DNA from: JAVJUV01 sp047314965
GTDB lineage: Bacteria > Pseudomonadota > Alphaproteobacteria > Rhodobacterales > Rhodobacteraceae
Assembly (NCBI RefSeq): GCF_047314965.1
Contig: NZ_JBLBVK010000043.1
Span: forward strand, 1-64,000
Reading direction: 5' to 3'
DNA length: 64,000 nucleotides
The first letter of the stretch is position 1; each line of letters starts with the position of its first letter. Shown here piece by piece: positions 44,089 to 52,621 of the stretch. The position numbers and the translations under genes were made by a program. A model generated the notes under the pieces. That model saw only the letters and a list, made by a program, of their open reading frames with translations. It searched no databases and was not told the DNA's origin.

Positions 44089-44691
44089 ATGCGATTGCTA
44101 GTTGCCGATGATCACGATCTGGTGCGGGAAACGATTGCTCTGTTTCTCGAAGCGGAAGGCATAACCGATATTGTGTCGGTGGACTCACTCGAAGCGGCCC
44201 TGAAGGCGATCTCGGAGAGTGGAACCTTTGATCTGGTCCTTTTGGATTACAATATGCCCGGCATGGATGGTCTGACCGGGCTCCACAGAGCACTTGAAGC
44301 GAATAAGAACCGCCCCGTCGCTATCCTCTCAGGAACCGCAAGCTCGCAGGTCGCGAACGAGGCCATCGCCGCCGGCGCTGCCGGCTTCATCCCGAAGACC
44401 CTTGGCTCGAAATCCATGCTCAGCGCAATCCGCTTCATGGCCGCCGGCGAGGTCTTCCTCCCGTTCAGTTTCATGCAGCAGGCCGAAAAGAAAACCGTGG
44501 GCAATCTGACCGAACGCGAAACCGAGGTTCTGCGCGGACTCGTGGAGGGCAAATCGAACAAGGAAATCGCGCGTGATCTGGACCTGCAAGAGGTCACGAT
44601 CAAACTTCACGTCAAGACCTTATGCCGAAAGCTTGACGCCAAGAACCGGACGCAGGCCGCAATGATCGCCCGCGATCGCGGTCTTCTCTAG
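44089..44691 (+). CDS. LuxR/NarL-type response regulator
   Basis: A 200-residue two-domain regulator. The receiver domain has the acidic pocket D7-D8 and phospho-acceptor D53 in LVLLDYNMPGMDG, with K103 region FIPKTLG. The C-terminal GerE-type HTH (about 138-200) has LTERETEVLRGLVEGKSNKEIARDL and VKTLCRKLDAKNRTQA. It is divergent from the hybrid kinase operon and is the likely output partner. Its stop overlaps the end of queF by 4 bases. The Shine-Dalgarno is weak. Confidence 0.93.
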   Translation: MRLLVADDHDLVRETIALFLEAEGITDIVSVDSLEAALKAISESGTFDLVLLDYNMPGMDGLTGLHRALEANKNRPVAILSGTASSQVANEAIAAGAAGFIPKTLGSKSMLSAIRFMAAGEVFLPFSFMQQAEKKTVGNLTERETEVLRGLVEGKSNKEIARDLDLQEVTIKLHVKTLCRKLDAKNRTQAAMIARDRGLL

Positions 44692-45152
44692 CCCCTGCCG
44701 CGATAGGGCGCGACGCCCTGATCAGGAATCCAGACGCCAACCGGCGGTTCCCCGGACTGCCAGAAGACGTCGATCGGTATTCCGCCCCTTGGGTACCAGT
44801 AGCCACCGATCCGGAACCATTTTGGTTCCAGCAGTTCGCACAGCCGCCTGGCAATCTCCACTGTGCACCATTCGTGAAATGCTCCGTGGTTCCGGAAAGA
44901 GCCAAGGAAGAGTTTCAAGGACTTCGATTCAACCAGCCACTCACCCGGCACATAGTCAATGACCAGATGCGCGAAATCGGGCTGCCCCGTCATCGGGCAA
45001 AGTGACGTGAATTCAGGAGCGACGAAACGCACCGCATAGTCCAGGTCCTGATGTGGCGCGGGCACGCGCTCCAGCACCGCTTCATCTGGCGAGGCCGGCA
45101 ACTCGGTCGCCTGACCCAGTTGGGTCAGGCCACTGACGTCGTGCCCGCTCAT
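44688..45152 (-). CDS. queF: NADPH-dependent 7-cyano-7-deazaguanine reductase
   Basis: A 154-residue unimodular QueF that reduces preQ0 to preQ1 in queuosine tRNA modification. The thioimide-forming cysteine is C52 in SLCPMTGQPDF, with D59 as proton donor. The QueF motif is ESKSLKLFLGSFRNHGAFHE (75-94). It begins 4 bases after the metK stop, so it shares that transcript; the next Q-pathway enzyme, QueA, uses SAM as substrate. Confidence 0.95.
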   Translation of the reverse strand: MSGHDVSGLTQLGQATELPASPDEAVLERVPAPHQDLDYAVRFVAPEFTSLCPMTGQPDFAHLVIDYVPGEWLVESKSLKLFLGSFRNHGAFHEWCTVEIARRLCELLEPKWFRIGGYWYPRGGIPIDVFWQSGEPPVGVWIPDQGVAPYRGRG

Positions 45153-45156
45153 TCGC

Positions 45157-46323
45157 CTAGACCGCCTTCTTCAGCGCATCGACAAGATCGGTCTTTTCCC
45201 AGGAAAACCCGCCATCGGCATCGGGGGCACGCCCGAAGTGACCATAGGCAGCCGTGCGCTGATAGATCGGCTTGTTGAGTTCAAGATGTTTGCGAATGCC
45301 GCGAGGGCTAAGGTCCATCACCTGCTGCACCGCGGCTTCGATGGCCGCGTCGTCCACCTGTCCTGTGCCATATGTATCGGCATAGACCGACAGCGGCTTC
45401 GACACGCCGATCGCGTAGGACAGCTGAATCAGGCAGCGCTCAGCCATCCCGGCGGCCACGACGTTTTTCGCAAGGTAGCGCGCCGCGTAGGCCGCCGACC
45501 GGTCCACCTTCGTTGGATCCTTGCCCGAAAAGGCACCGCCTCCGTGAGGCGCGGCACCGCCGTAGGTGTCCACGATGATCTTGCGGCCGGTCAGCCCGGC
45601 ATCACCGTCTGGTCCTCCAATCACAAAGGTCCCTGTCGGGTTCACCCACCATTCGGTCGCATCCGTGATCCAGCCTTCTGGAAGGACCTCGCGAATGTAG
45701 GGCTCCACGATCGCGCGAATATCCGCGCTCGTCTGGTCTTCGCTTTCATGCTGGGTCGACAGGACGATCGAGGTCACCTCGACCGGCTTTCCATTCTCGT
45801 ATCGCACAGACAACTGTGACTTGGCATCAGGACGCAACGTCGGCTCTGCACCCGATTTCCGCGCTTCCGTCAGACGCTTCAGGATCGCATGCGCGTAATG
45901 GATCGGCGCAGGCATCAGTTCCGGGGTCTCGCCCACTGCATAGCCGAACATGATCCCCTGGTCGCCGGCGCCTTCGTCCTTGTTGCCGCCAGCATCAACG
46001 CCCTGGGCAATATGGGCCGATTGCGCGTGAAGGTAATTGTCGACCTTCATGTTCGCCCAGTGAAATCCGTGCTGTTCGTAGCCGATGTCGCGGACGCACT
46101 CGCGGGCGATCTCCTCGACCCGCGCAATCACGGAACCCGGCCCACGCACTTCCCCACCGATCACCACCCGGTCGGTCGTCGCGAAAGTCTCGCACGCCAC
46201 GCGCGCCTCGGCCTCTTCAGTCAGAAAGGCGTCCAGCACGGCATCGGAAATCCGATCGCAAACCTTGTCCGGATGACCCTCGGACACGCTTTCCGAGGTA
46301 AAAATGTAGTTCTTGCGGCTCAT
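45157..46323 (-). CDS. metK: S-adenosylmethionine synthetase
   Basis: A 388-residue enzyme: methionine + ATP gives SAM + PPi + Pi. Motifs: FTSESVSEGHPDKVCD (N-terminal ATP site), GAGDQGIMFGYA, the KII(V)DTYGG block and the phosphate loop GGGAFSGKDPTKVDRS. The start is ATG 46323 (MSRKNYIF), placed by the family N-terminus and by GGAG 10 bases upstream that belongs to the riboswitch; an open frame to 46413 would run through the leader. Expression is probably repressed at high SAM by the leader. queF follows in the same operon. Confidence 0.96.
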   Translation of the reverse strand: MSRKNYIFTSESVSEGHPDKVCDRISDAVLDAFLTEEAEARVACETFATTDRVVIGGEVRGPGSVIARVEEIARECVRDIGYEQHGFHWANMKVDNYLHAQSAHIAQGVDAGGNKDEGAGDQGIMFGYAVGETPELMPAPIHYAHAILKRLTEARKSGAEPTLRPDAKSQLSVRYENGKPVEVTSIVLSTQHESEDQTSADIRAIVEPYIREVLPEGWITDATEWWVNPTGTFVIGGPDGDAGLTGRKIIVDTYGGAAPHGGGAFSGKDPTKVDRSAAYAARYLAKNVVAAGMAERCLIQLSYAIGVSKPLSVYADTYGTGQVDDAAIEAAVQQVMDLSPRGIRKHLELNKPIYQRTAAYGHFGRAPDADGGFSWEKTDLVDALKKAV

Positions 46324-46329
46324 GGGAAG

Positions 46330-46377
46330 TGCTCCATTAAATGTTTGACCCGCCACGTCAGGAAGCCGTTGTGGGGG
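46330..46377 (-). promoter_or_regulatory. SAM/SAH riboswitch in the metK leader
   Basis: The leader RNA contains CCCCCAC, then AACGGCTTCCTGA, then CGTGGCGGG, and, after an AU-rich stretch of about 12 bases, AATGGAGCA. This matches the SAM/SAH riboswitch class in core sequence (CACAACGGCUUCCUG and UGGAGCA), in order and in position just before metK. The CCAC/GTGG strands form the main helix, and the GGAG Shine-Dalgarno is part of the element, as expected for translational control. The 5' edge is 10 bases after the lnt stop, so the promoter must lie inside lnt or upstream. Confidence 0.88.
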
Positions 46378-46387
46378 CTGAAAGCGA

Positions 46388-47857
46388 TTACGACGTAGGC
46401 GACCGATTTGCAATGGCGTTGCGCCGGCGTCTGTAGAAGAGTGTTGTTATTATGACTGAAAGGATAACGGCCAGAGGAACGTCCCCAGTCCGGGAATAAG
46501 GCGTTGGTGGCAAAGTCGCGGGCAAGGCCGCATCGATGAAACCTGCTTCCCCGAGGGGCAGCGCTTCACGCACTTGTCCCCTTGCATCGATCACCGCGGA
46601 AACACCGGTATTCGCGGCGCGGATCAACGGCAATCCCTGCTCGACGGCGCGGAACCTCGCCTGATCAAGATGCTGGTAGGGTCCCGAAAATGTGCCGAAC
46701 CATGCGTCGTTGGTAATTTGAAGCAGATAGTCCTGGCGCCCTTCAAGATCGGCGGAATGCCGGGGGAAAATCGCCTCGTAACAGATCAGCGGAACGGTCC
46801 GGCCCAGGGGCGTGTCGATCATGCGGATGCTGTCTCCGGGGGTGAAACCATATCCCGTTGTTGCCGCAAGGGCGCGGATAAGATCGATCCGCATGGGAAT
46901 GTATTCACCGAACGGAACCAGATGCACCTTGTCATAGGTGGCGGCAACACGGCCATCCCCATCAATCAGGGCAGAGCTGTTGTACCAATCGCCCTCTTCG
47001 GTTCTGCGGTTGATACCGGTGAACACCGGGACGCCACCCGATACCGCGGCGATCCGCGAGAGTACGGGACCCGCGATATCCAGCGGATAGGGAATGGCCG
47101 TCTCGGGCCAGACGACCAGATCCACCCCGTTCCTCGGTGCCGCCGTGTACTCCAGGGCACGCGCGACGAAGATGTGGGCGAGCTCGGGATCCCATTTCTC
47201 CCTTTGCGGCGCGTTCGGCTGAACCAACCGCACCACCTTGTCCGTCAGCTCGGTCTCACCTGAGCGAAGCCCTGATCCGATGACCGTCACCACGACAAGT
47301 GATCCGATCAGGAAAATCGTTCGCGTTCTCGGAAAAACGCGATCCATGACCACAAGGCTTCCCAGAACTAGCGTCAGAAGCGTCAGCCCGTATGGGCCTA
47401 CGACCGCAGCCATAAGCCGGACATCCAAGTCTGCCCATATGTACGCGGGCAAGACCCACGGGAACCCGGTAAGCACATGCCCGCGCAGCATCTCGGCTCC
47501 GGCCAGGCACAAGGCCCATGAAATCGCGCGATGACCTCCAAGCCGCGCCGAGACCCATCCCGCAGCCCCCCAGAACAGCGCCAGCCCCGACGCCATGAGT
47601 ACAAGCGCAAAAGGCGCCATCCATCCATGCGTTGCTGCATCGACCATGAATGGCTCGACGATCCAGTGAAGCGCGAGGGCAAAATAGCCAAGCCCCCCGC
47701 TCCAGCCGGCAAGGGCGGGGCGCCCGCCAAATGCCACCATCCAGGCAAGCGCCGCAAAACCGACCAGAGAAATCGGCCACAGGCCGAATGGCGCATGGCC
47801 CAGCGCGGCTGCAGCACCAGCCAAGGCTGCGAAGAAAATTAGCCGGCCCCGGCCCAC
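46388..47857 (-). CDS. lnt: Apolipoprotein N-acyltransferase
   Basis: A 489-residue inner-membrane enzyme that adds the third acyl chain to lipoproteins. An N-terminal block of about six transmembrane helices (about 1-195) is followed by a periplasmic nitrilase-type domain with the Glu-Lys-Cys triad: WPETAIPY, YDKVHLVPFGEYIP and ICYEAIFPR. A final C-terminal helix (LAVILSVIITTLFY) ends in a basic tail. It lies 4 bases after the corC stop and just before the metK riboswitch. Confidence 0.95.
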   Translation of the reverse strand: MGRGRLIFFAALAGAAAALGHAPFGLWPISLVGFAALAWMVAFGGRPALAGWSGGLGYFALALHWIVEPFMVDAATHGWMAPFALVLMASGLALFWGAAGWVSARLGGHRAISWALCLAGAEMLRGHVLTGFPWVLPAYIWADLDVRLMAAVVGPYGLTLLTLVLGSLVVMDRVFPRTRTIFLIGSLVVVTVIGSGLRSGETELTDKVVRLVQPNAPQREKWDPELAHIFVARALEYTAAPRNGVDLVVWPETAIPYPLDIAGPVLSRIAAVSGGVPVFTGINRRTEEGDWYNSSALIDGDGRVAATYDKVHLVPFGEYIPMRIDLIRALAATTGYGFTPGDSIRMIDTPLGRTVPLICYEAIFPRHSADLEGRQDYLLQITNDAWFGTFSGPYQHLDQARFRAVEQGLPLIRAANTGVSAVIDARGQVREALPLGEAGFIDAALPATLPPTPYSRTGDVPLAVILSVIITTLFYRRRRNAIANRSPTS

Positions 47858-47861
47858 GCGG

Positions 47862-48755
47862 CTATTCGGCCGCCTGCTGCGCCGCGTTCAGCCTCACACG
47901 AAGCCGCTTTATGCGGCGCGGGTCGGCATCAACGACCTCGAAATCGGGGCCATCGGGATGCTTGACCACTTCGCCGCGCGCGGGAACACGCCCCGCCAGC
48001 ATGAAAACCAGCCCGCCCAGAGTGTCGATTTCTTCCTCGTCCTCTTCGGGAACAAGCTTCATACCGACCTCGGCCTCGAACTCCTCGATCGGCGTGCGCG
48101 CCTGCGCCAGGAAACAGCCCGCCGTTTCCTGCGTCCAGTACCGGCCCTCGGCGATGTCATGCTCATCCTCGATCTCGCCGATTACCTGCTCGATCAGATC
48201 CTCGATCGTTGCGAGACCGTCCACGCCTCCGTATTCATCGATGACAAGCGCCATGTGCATCCGGTCGCTCTGCATTTTTTGCAGCAGCACGCCAATCGGC
48301 ATCGACGGCGGCGCATAAAGAAGGGGGCGCAGCATCTTCCCTAAAGCAAACTCCTCGCCGTTTCCGTTGAAGCCGTGCTTCAGCGCAAAATCCTTCAGGT
48401 GGACCATGCCAACAGGAGAATCCAGCGTTCCCTTGTAAACAGGCAGACGGCTCAGGCCGCTTTCGCGGAACACTTCGACCAGATCATCCTTTTCGATATC
48501 CACCGGAACCGCCACGATCTCGACCTTCGGGATCATGACATCCTCGACGCGCATTCGCGTTAGGTTTGCAAGATTAGCCTTGCTACCTTTTTCTGCCGAG
48601 ACCATCGACGACAAACCACTATCGTCGTCGGAAGTTGAATCACCGCCGCCAAGCACCTCGAACAGCCGTCCGAAGAAACCCCGCGTACTCTCGTCGTCTT
48701 CCTGGCGCGCGCCCTGCGCTGCGCTAGAAGACCCGTCGCCCGTTTCGCCCATCAA
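47862..48755 (-). CDS. Hemolysin family CBS-domain protein (CorC/TlyC)
   Basis: A 297-residue cytoplasmic protein without transmembrane helices. Two CBS domains span about residues 65-200 (RMRVEDVMIPKVEIVAVP and the later HMALVIDEYGGVDGLATIED). A C-terminal CorC_HlyC/transporter-associated domain follows (TLGGLVFMLAGRVPARGE). The acidic/Ser-rich N-terminus is disordered-looking. Family members affect Mg2+/Co2+ transport and membrane integrity. It overlaps the ybeY stop by 4 bases, in the common ybeY-corC-lnt order. Confidence 0.92.
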   Translation of the reverse strand: MMGETGDGSSSAAQGARQEDDESTRGFFGRLFEVLGGGDSTSDDDSGLSSMVSAEKGSKANLANLTRMRVEDVMIPKVEIVAVPVDIEKDDLVEVFRESGLSRLPVYKGTLDSPVGMVHLKDFALKHGFNGNGEEFALGKMLRPLLYAPPSMPIGVLLQKMQSDRMHMALVIDEYGGVDGLATIEDLIEQVIGEIEDEHDIAEGRYWTQETAGCFLAQARTPIEEFEAEVGMKLVPEEDEEEIDTLGGLVFMLAGRVPARGEVVKHPDGPDFEVVDADPRRIKRLRVRLNAAQQAAE

Positions 48756-49276
48756 TCCTTTCCATCATCAATCGGGCCCGCAGAGCCCGACCCATTATAT
48801 GGGTCTGGCACCCCAAGCTTGCCAAGTATCGCTATTTCGACAGCTTCCATCAAGTCACCGTCGCCCTCGCGCACATGATCGTAACCCAAAAGATGCAATG
48901 TTCCGTGAACAATCAGGTGAATTGCATGATCCGTTAGCGGTTTCCCGCCGGCTTCGGCCTCTCGCGAACAGGTATCGAAGGCGATCGCGATGTCACCGAG
49001 TTCGGGATCACCGACCGGTGCGGCAGGAACCCCTCCCTCAACTTCCGCGCCGCGTTCCTCAGAGGGCCATGACAGCACATTTGTCGGCTGCGGCTTGCCA
49101 CGGAAATCCGCGTTGAGTTCGGCAATCCGCGCGTCGTCGCATCCCATCACAACGATCTCCCACGCGTCAGGCTCTAGCCCAAGATGTAGAAGCGCAGCCG
49201 CGACTGCGCGCTCCGCGGTCTCCTCAAGCCCGGCTGCCTCCCAGCGCTGATCTTCGATGACGACATCCACTGACAT
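48752..49276 (-). CDS. ybeY: Endoribonuclease YbeY (16S rRNA maturation)
   Basis: A 174-residue metal-dependent RNase. The signature HLIVHGTLHLLGYDH supplies the three zinc-binding histidines. DDARIAELNADFRGKPQPTN and the VLSWP segment are also conserved. It processes 16S rRNA 3' ends and supports ribosome quality control. Its usual upstream neighbour phoH is absent: the galactose cassette begins 143 bases upstream in the opposite direction. Confidence 0.95.
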   Translation of the reverse strand: MSVDVVIEDQRWEAAGLEETAERAVAAALLHLGLEPDAWEIVVMGCDDARIAELNADFRGKPQPTNVLSWPSEERGAEVEGGVPAAPVGDPELGDIAIAFDTCSREAEAGGKPLTDHAIHLIVHGTLHLLGYDHVREGDGDLMEAVEIAILGKLGVPDPYNGSGSAGPIDDGKD

Positions 49277-49419
49277 GGCCTTTCCTTACAGACGAAGCCG
49301 CGGCGCCGCCAGAGCAGTCCACTATGTGAAACTTCGAATGAGGTCTGGTGCTCGCGCCTTGATTTCTCCCGTCATTCTGCGATGAGCTAAACCAAAAATC
49401 GGAACCTTCAGGCCAGACC

Positions 49420-50187
49420 ATGACGACCGCCATCTTCCCCGACCTCAAAGAAGCCTCCGTTTTCGTAACCGGAGGCGCATCAGGCATCGGGGCCGCGCTG
49501 GTCGAAGGTTTCGCGGCACAGGGCGCGCGCGTCGCCTTTGCGGATCTTCTTGACGGGAACGCATGCGCCGATGCCATTGCGGACAGAACAGGCAATCGGC
49601 CCCTGCCCCTTCAGACCGACGTCACCGACGTGCCTGCCCTTCGCGCCGCCATTGCCGAAGCGGCCAGTGTCCATGGCCCGGTTACGGTACTTGTGAACAA
49701 CGCCGCCTGGGATGACCGCAGGGGCGCACTCGACGTGGACGAGGCTTACTGGGACAAGATGCAGGCGCTAAACCTGAAGCATCAGTTCTTCGCCGCGCAG
49801 GCCGTCGTGCCGGGGATGCAGGCCGCGGGCGGCGGGAGAATCGTAAATTTCAGTTCGATCAGTTACATGATGGGCATGGGAGATTACCCGGCATACACGT
49901 CGGCCAAGGCCGCAATCACAGCGCTGACACGGTCTTTTGCGCGGGAATTCGGCCGCGACAATATCCGCGTCAACGCCGTCATGCCCGGTTGGGTACTGAC
50001 CCCGCGCCAGATGGAGCTCTGGGCTTCGCCCGAGGCGCTCGATGCCTTCCAGTCAAAAATGTGCCTGCCCGAGCATCTGAAACCCGAAGACATGGTGGCC
50101 CCGGTCCTGTTTCTCGCCTCGGAGGCCTCTACGGTGATGACCGGCCAGGCGTTGGTCGTCGACGGCGGCGTCGTGGTGACCGGGTGA
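49420..50187 (+). CDS. SDR-family sugar dehydrogenase, probable D-galactose/L-arabinose 1-dehydrogenase
   Basis: A 255-residue short-chain dehydrogenase. The cofactor motif is VTGGASGIGAALVEGF (17-32), with NNAAW (about 90-94), the active-site serine in VNFSSISYMM and the YxxxK pair in YPAYTSAKAAITAL. The final VDGGVVVTG is typical. D35-region FADLL suggests a NAD preference. Linked genes for a lactonase, KDGal kinase and KDPGal aldolase make oxidation of galactose to galactono-lactone the likely role. The stop overlaps the kinase start (TGATG). Confidence 0.85.
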   Translation: MTTAIFPDLKEASVFVTGGASGIGAALVEGFAAQGARVAFADLLDGNACADAIADRTGNRPLPLQTDVTDVPALRAAIAEAASVHGPVTVLVNNAAWDDRRGALDVDEAYWDKMQALNLKHQFFAAQAVVPGMQAAGGGRIVNFSSISYMMGMGDYPAYTSAKAAITALTRSFAREFGRDNIRVNAVMPGWVLTPRQMELWASPEALDAFQSKMCLPEHLKPEDMVAPVLFLASEASTVMTGQALVVDGGVVVTG

Positions 50188-51098
50188 TGGGTGCAGAAAG
50201 CCGATACGCCGACTGGATCGCCGTGGACTGGGGCACCTCCCACCTGCGCGCCTGGGCCATGCGGCAGGACAAGCCCGTGGCGGAGAGTGCGTCCGAGAAG
50301 GGCATGGGAACCCTTGAGCGTTCCGGCTTCGAACCCGCCCTCCTCGATCTGATCGGCCCGTGGCTCGGACAGGATCGCATGACCGTCGTTGCCTGCGGCA
50401 TGGTTGGCTCGCGCCAGGGCTGGACCGAGGCGGCCTACGGAGCGGTGCCAGCCAATCCCATGCCCGGGCGCATGACACGGGCCGAGACCCATGACAAACG
50501 GCTCGCCGTACACATCCTGCCGGGCCTGAAACAGGACAACCCTGCGGATGTCATGCGCGGCGAGGAAACTCAGATCGCCGGATATCTTGCCAGTGCGCCG
50601 CGCTTTGACGGCGTCATATGCCTGCCCGGCACCCACACGAAATGGGCGCAGATTTCCGCGGGCGAGGTCATCAGCTTTCGCACGTTTATGACCGGCGAAT
50701 TGTTCGCGCTATTGTCGACGCAGTCTGTTCTGCGTCACACCGTCGGCAACGGTTGGGACGAGACAGCCTTCGCCGAAGCCGTCAGCGACGCCATTGCCAG
50801 ACCCGAAGCAACAGCGGCGCGTCTCTTTTCACTTCGTGCCGAGGGTCTCCTGCACGGTCTTGGCCCGGCTGCCGCCCGTGCGCGCCTCTCGGGCGCGCTG
50901 ATCGGCGCGGAACTTGCCGCATCCCGCCCCTACTGGCTGGGACAGGATATCGTCATCATAGGCGCGACCGGTCTGGCCTCTCGCTACCAGGAAGCGCTGG
51001 CCCAGCAAGGGCTTGCGCCACGCACCATCGACGCAACAGAGGCCACGCTGGCGGGATTGACCACAGCCTGGCGCACCCTCGAAGAGGCCGTGACATGA
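50187..51098 (+). CDS. dgoK: 2-dehydro-3-deoxygalactonokinase
   Basis: A 303-residue sugar-acid kinase that phosphorylates 2-keto-3-deoxygalactonate at position 6. The N-terminal phosphate loop WIAVDWGTSHLRAWAM, the VACGMVGSRQGWTEA segment, and the LPGTHTKWAQI ATP/sugar-binding block are characteristic of DgoK. The ATG at 50187 shares a base with the SDR stop; the longer frame upstream overlaps that gene. The aldolase start overlaps its stop by 4 bases. Confidence 0.93.
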   Translation: MGAESRYADWIAVDWGTSHLRAWAMRQDKPVAESASEKGMGTLERSGFEPALLDLIGPWLGQDRMTVVACGMVGSRQGWTEAAYGAVPANPMPGRMTRAETHDKRLAVHILPGLKQDNPADVMRGEETQIAGYLASAPRFDGVICLPGTHTKWAQISAGEVISFRTFMTGELFALLSTQSVLRHTVGNGWDETAFAEAVSDAIARPEATAARLFSLRAEGLLHGLGPAAARARLSGALIGAELAASRPYWLGQDIVIIGATGLASRYQEALAQQGLAPRTIDATEATLAGLTTAWRTLEEAVT

Positions 51099-51700
51099 GC
51101 CACCCCCTGATCGCCATCCTGCGTGGCATCACCCCGGACGAAGCGCTGCCGGTCGGCGAAGCCTTGATCGAGGCCGGAATCGACAGGATCGAAGTCCCGC
51201 TGAACTCGCCGCATCCGCTGCATTCCATCGAGAAGATGGCCGACAGCTTCGGTAGCCACGCCCTGATCGGCGCAGGCACCGTGCTGACCGCGGCCCAGGT
51301 ACGCGAAGTCGCCGATGCGGGCGGCCGCCTGGTGGTCTCTCCCAACTGCGACGAGGACGTGATCCGAGCCACGGTTGCGGCAGGTCTGCAAAGCTTCCCG
51401 GGCGTTCTGACCCCGAGCGAATGCTTCGCGGCTTTGAAATACGGGGCAACCGGGCTCAAGGTCTTTCCGGCCTTCCAGATGGGCGTCGAAGGGCTGAAGG
51501 CGCTCCGCGCGGTGCTGCCCGCTGAAACCCAGGTCTACATGGTTGGCGGCGTCGGACCTGAAGGCTTCGCCGCCTGGCGGAGGGCCGGCGCGAACGGCTT
51601 CGGGTTGGGCAGCAATCTCTACCGTCCGGGCGATACCGCCGAAAAGGTCGCCAATCAGGCACGCGCAATCGTCACGGCATGGGAGGCCACGGAAAAATGA
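51095..51700 (+). CDS. dgoA: 2-dehydro-3-deoxy-6-phosphogalactonate aldolase
   Basis: A 201-residue class I aldolase of the KDPG/KDPGal family that splits KDPGal to pyruvate and glyceraldehyde-3-phosphate. Visible motifs: IAILRGITPDEA, EVPLNSPHP with the catalytic glutamate region, IGAGTVL, the Schiff-base lysine in GATGLKVFPA, and the phosphate loop GGVGPEGFAAW. Its start overlaps dgoK and its stop overlaps the lactonase start by 4 bases each. Confidence 0.93.
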   Translation: MSHPLIAILRGITPDEALPVGEALIEAGIDRIEVPLNSPHPLHSIEKMADSFGSHALIGAGTVLTAAQVREVADAGGRLVVSPNCDEDVIRATVAAGLQSFPGVLTPSECFAALKYGATGLKVFPAFQMGVEGLKALRAVLPAETQVYMVGGVGPEGFAAWRRAGANGFGLGSNLYRPGDTAEKVANQARAIVTAWEATEK

Positions 51701-52557
51701 GCCAGGTCTATGATGAAACCGTCTGCTCGCTGGGCGAAGGCCCGCTCTGGCATCCGACACGCGGCCAACTCTACTGGTTCGACATCCATGGCTCCGCTCT
51801 CCATACGAACGAGAACGGCACGCACCGGCGCTGGGACTTCGACGAGAACGTCTCGGCGGCAGGTTGGGTCGATGACACTCACTTGCTGGTGGCTTCCGAG
51901 ACCCGGCTTTTTCGCTTCAACGTGGAAACCGGTGCCTCGGAAGACGTGATCGGACTCGAGGCCGACAACCGCGACACGCGCTCGAACGACGGCCGCGCCG
52001 ACCCTTGGGGCGGCTTCTGGATCGGCACCATGGCCAAGCATGAAGGCACGCCGACAGGCGCATTCTATCGCTTCTATCGCGGCGAGTTACGCCAGCTCTA
52101 CGGCGGCATCACGATCCCGAACGCCTGCTGTTTCACGCCCGATCGCACTCAGGCGGTTTTCTGCGACACCATCGATAACAAGGTAAAGCGGGTCGCGCTC
52201 GATCCCGAAACCGGCTGGCCCGCCGCGGAACCCGAGGTCTGGCTCGATCTCTCGGGCGAACCCTGGGGCGTCGACGGCGCCGTCATCGACGCCGACGGTA
52301 ATTTCTGGAACGCGCAATGGAACGGCTGGCGCGTCGCCTGCTACGCACCGGACGGCACGCTCACCCGAACCGTCGCGGTGGGGGGCGCGCATTCCTCGTG
52401 CCCCGCCTTCGGAGGCAAAGACCTGACCACCCTCTTCGTGACGACAGCCGGCGGCAGGGTCACGGACGAGGACCGGACCCGCTCGGCAGATCAGGGCAAG
52501 GTCTTCTACGAAGAGAACGTCGCAAAGGGTCAGGCCGAACACAGGGTCATTCTCTGA
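51697..52557 (+). CDS. SMP-30/gluconolactonase family sugar lactonase
   Basis: A 286-residue six-bladed beta-propeller. The metal ligand glutamate is in CSLGEGPLWHP (about residue 11-14), the catalytic asparagine in RSNDGRADPWGGFWIGTM, and the metal-binding aspartate in GEPWGVDGAVID. In this operon it should open the galactono-1,4-lactone made by the SDR enzyme. The ATG at 51697 overlaps the aldolase stop. Confidence 0.92.
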   Translation: MSQVYDETVCSLGEGPLWHPTRGQLYWFDIHGSALHTNENGTHRRWDFDENVSAAGWVDDTHLLVASETRLFRFNVETGASEDVIGLEADNRDTRSNDGRADPWGGFWIGTMAKHEGTPTGAFYRFYRGELRQLYGGITIPNACCFTPDRTQAVFCDTIDNKVKRVALDPETGWPAAEPEVWLDLSGEPWGVDGAVIDADGNFWNAQWNGWRVACYAPDGTLTRTVAVGGAHSSCPAFGGKDLTTLFVTTAGGRVTDEDRTRSADQGKVFYEENVAKGQAEHRVIL

Positions 52558-52587
52558 ACTGAAGCCGAACCTGTCTGTATACGCATC

Positions 52588-52604
52588 GCCGCCTTTCCGG
52601 CGGC
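52588..52604 (+). terminator. Short GC hairpin between lactonase and beta-galactosidase genes
   Basis: GCCGCC (52588-52593) and GGCGGC (52599-52604) form a 6-bp stem with a 5-base loop, 18 bases before the beta-galactosidase ATG. No T tract follows; it is more likely a partial attenuator or processing stem than a true terminator. Confidence 0.3.
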
Positions 52605-52621
52605 AAACCTCAGAGGACATC

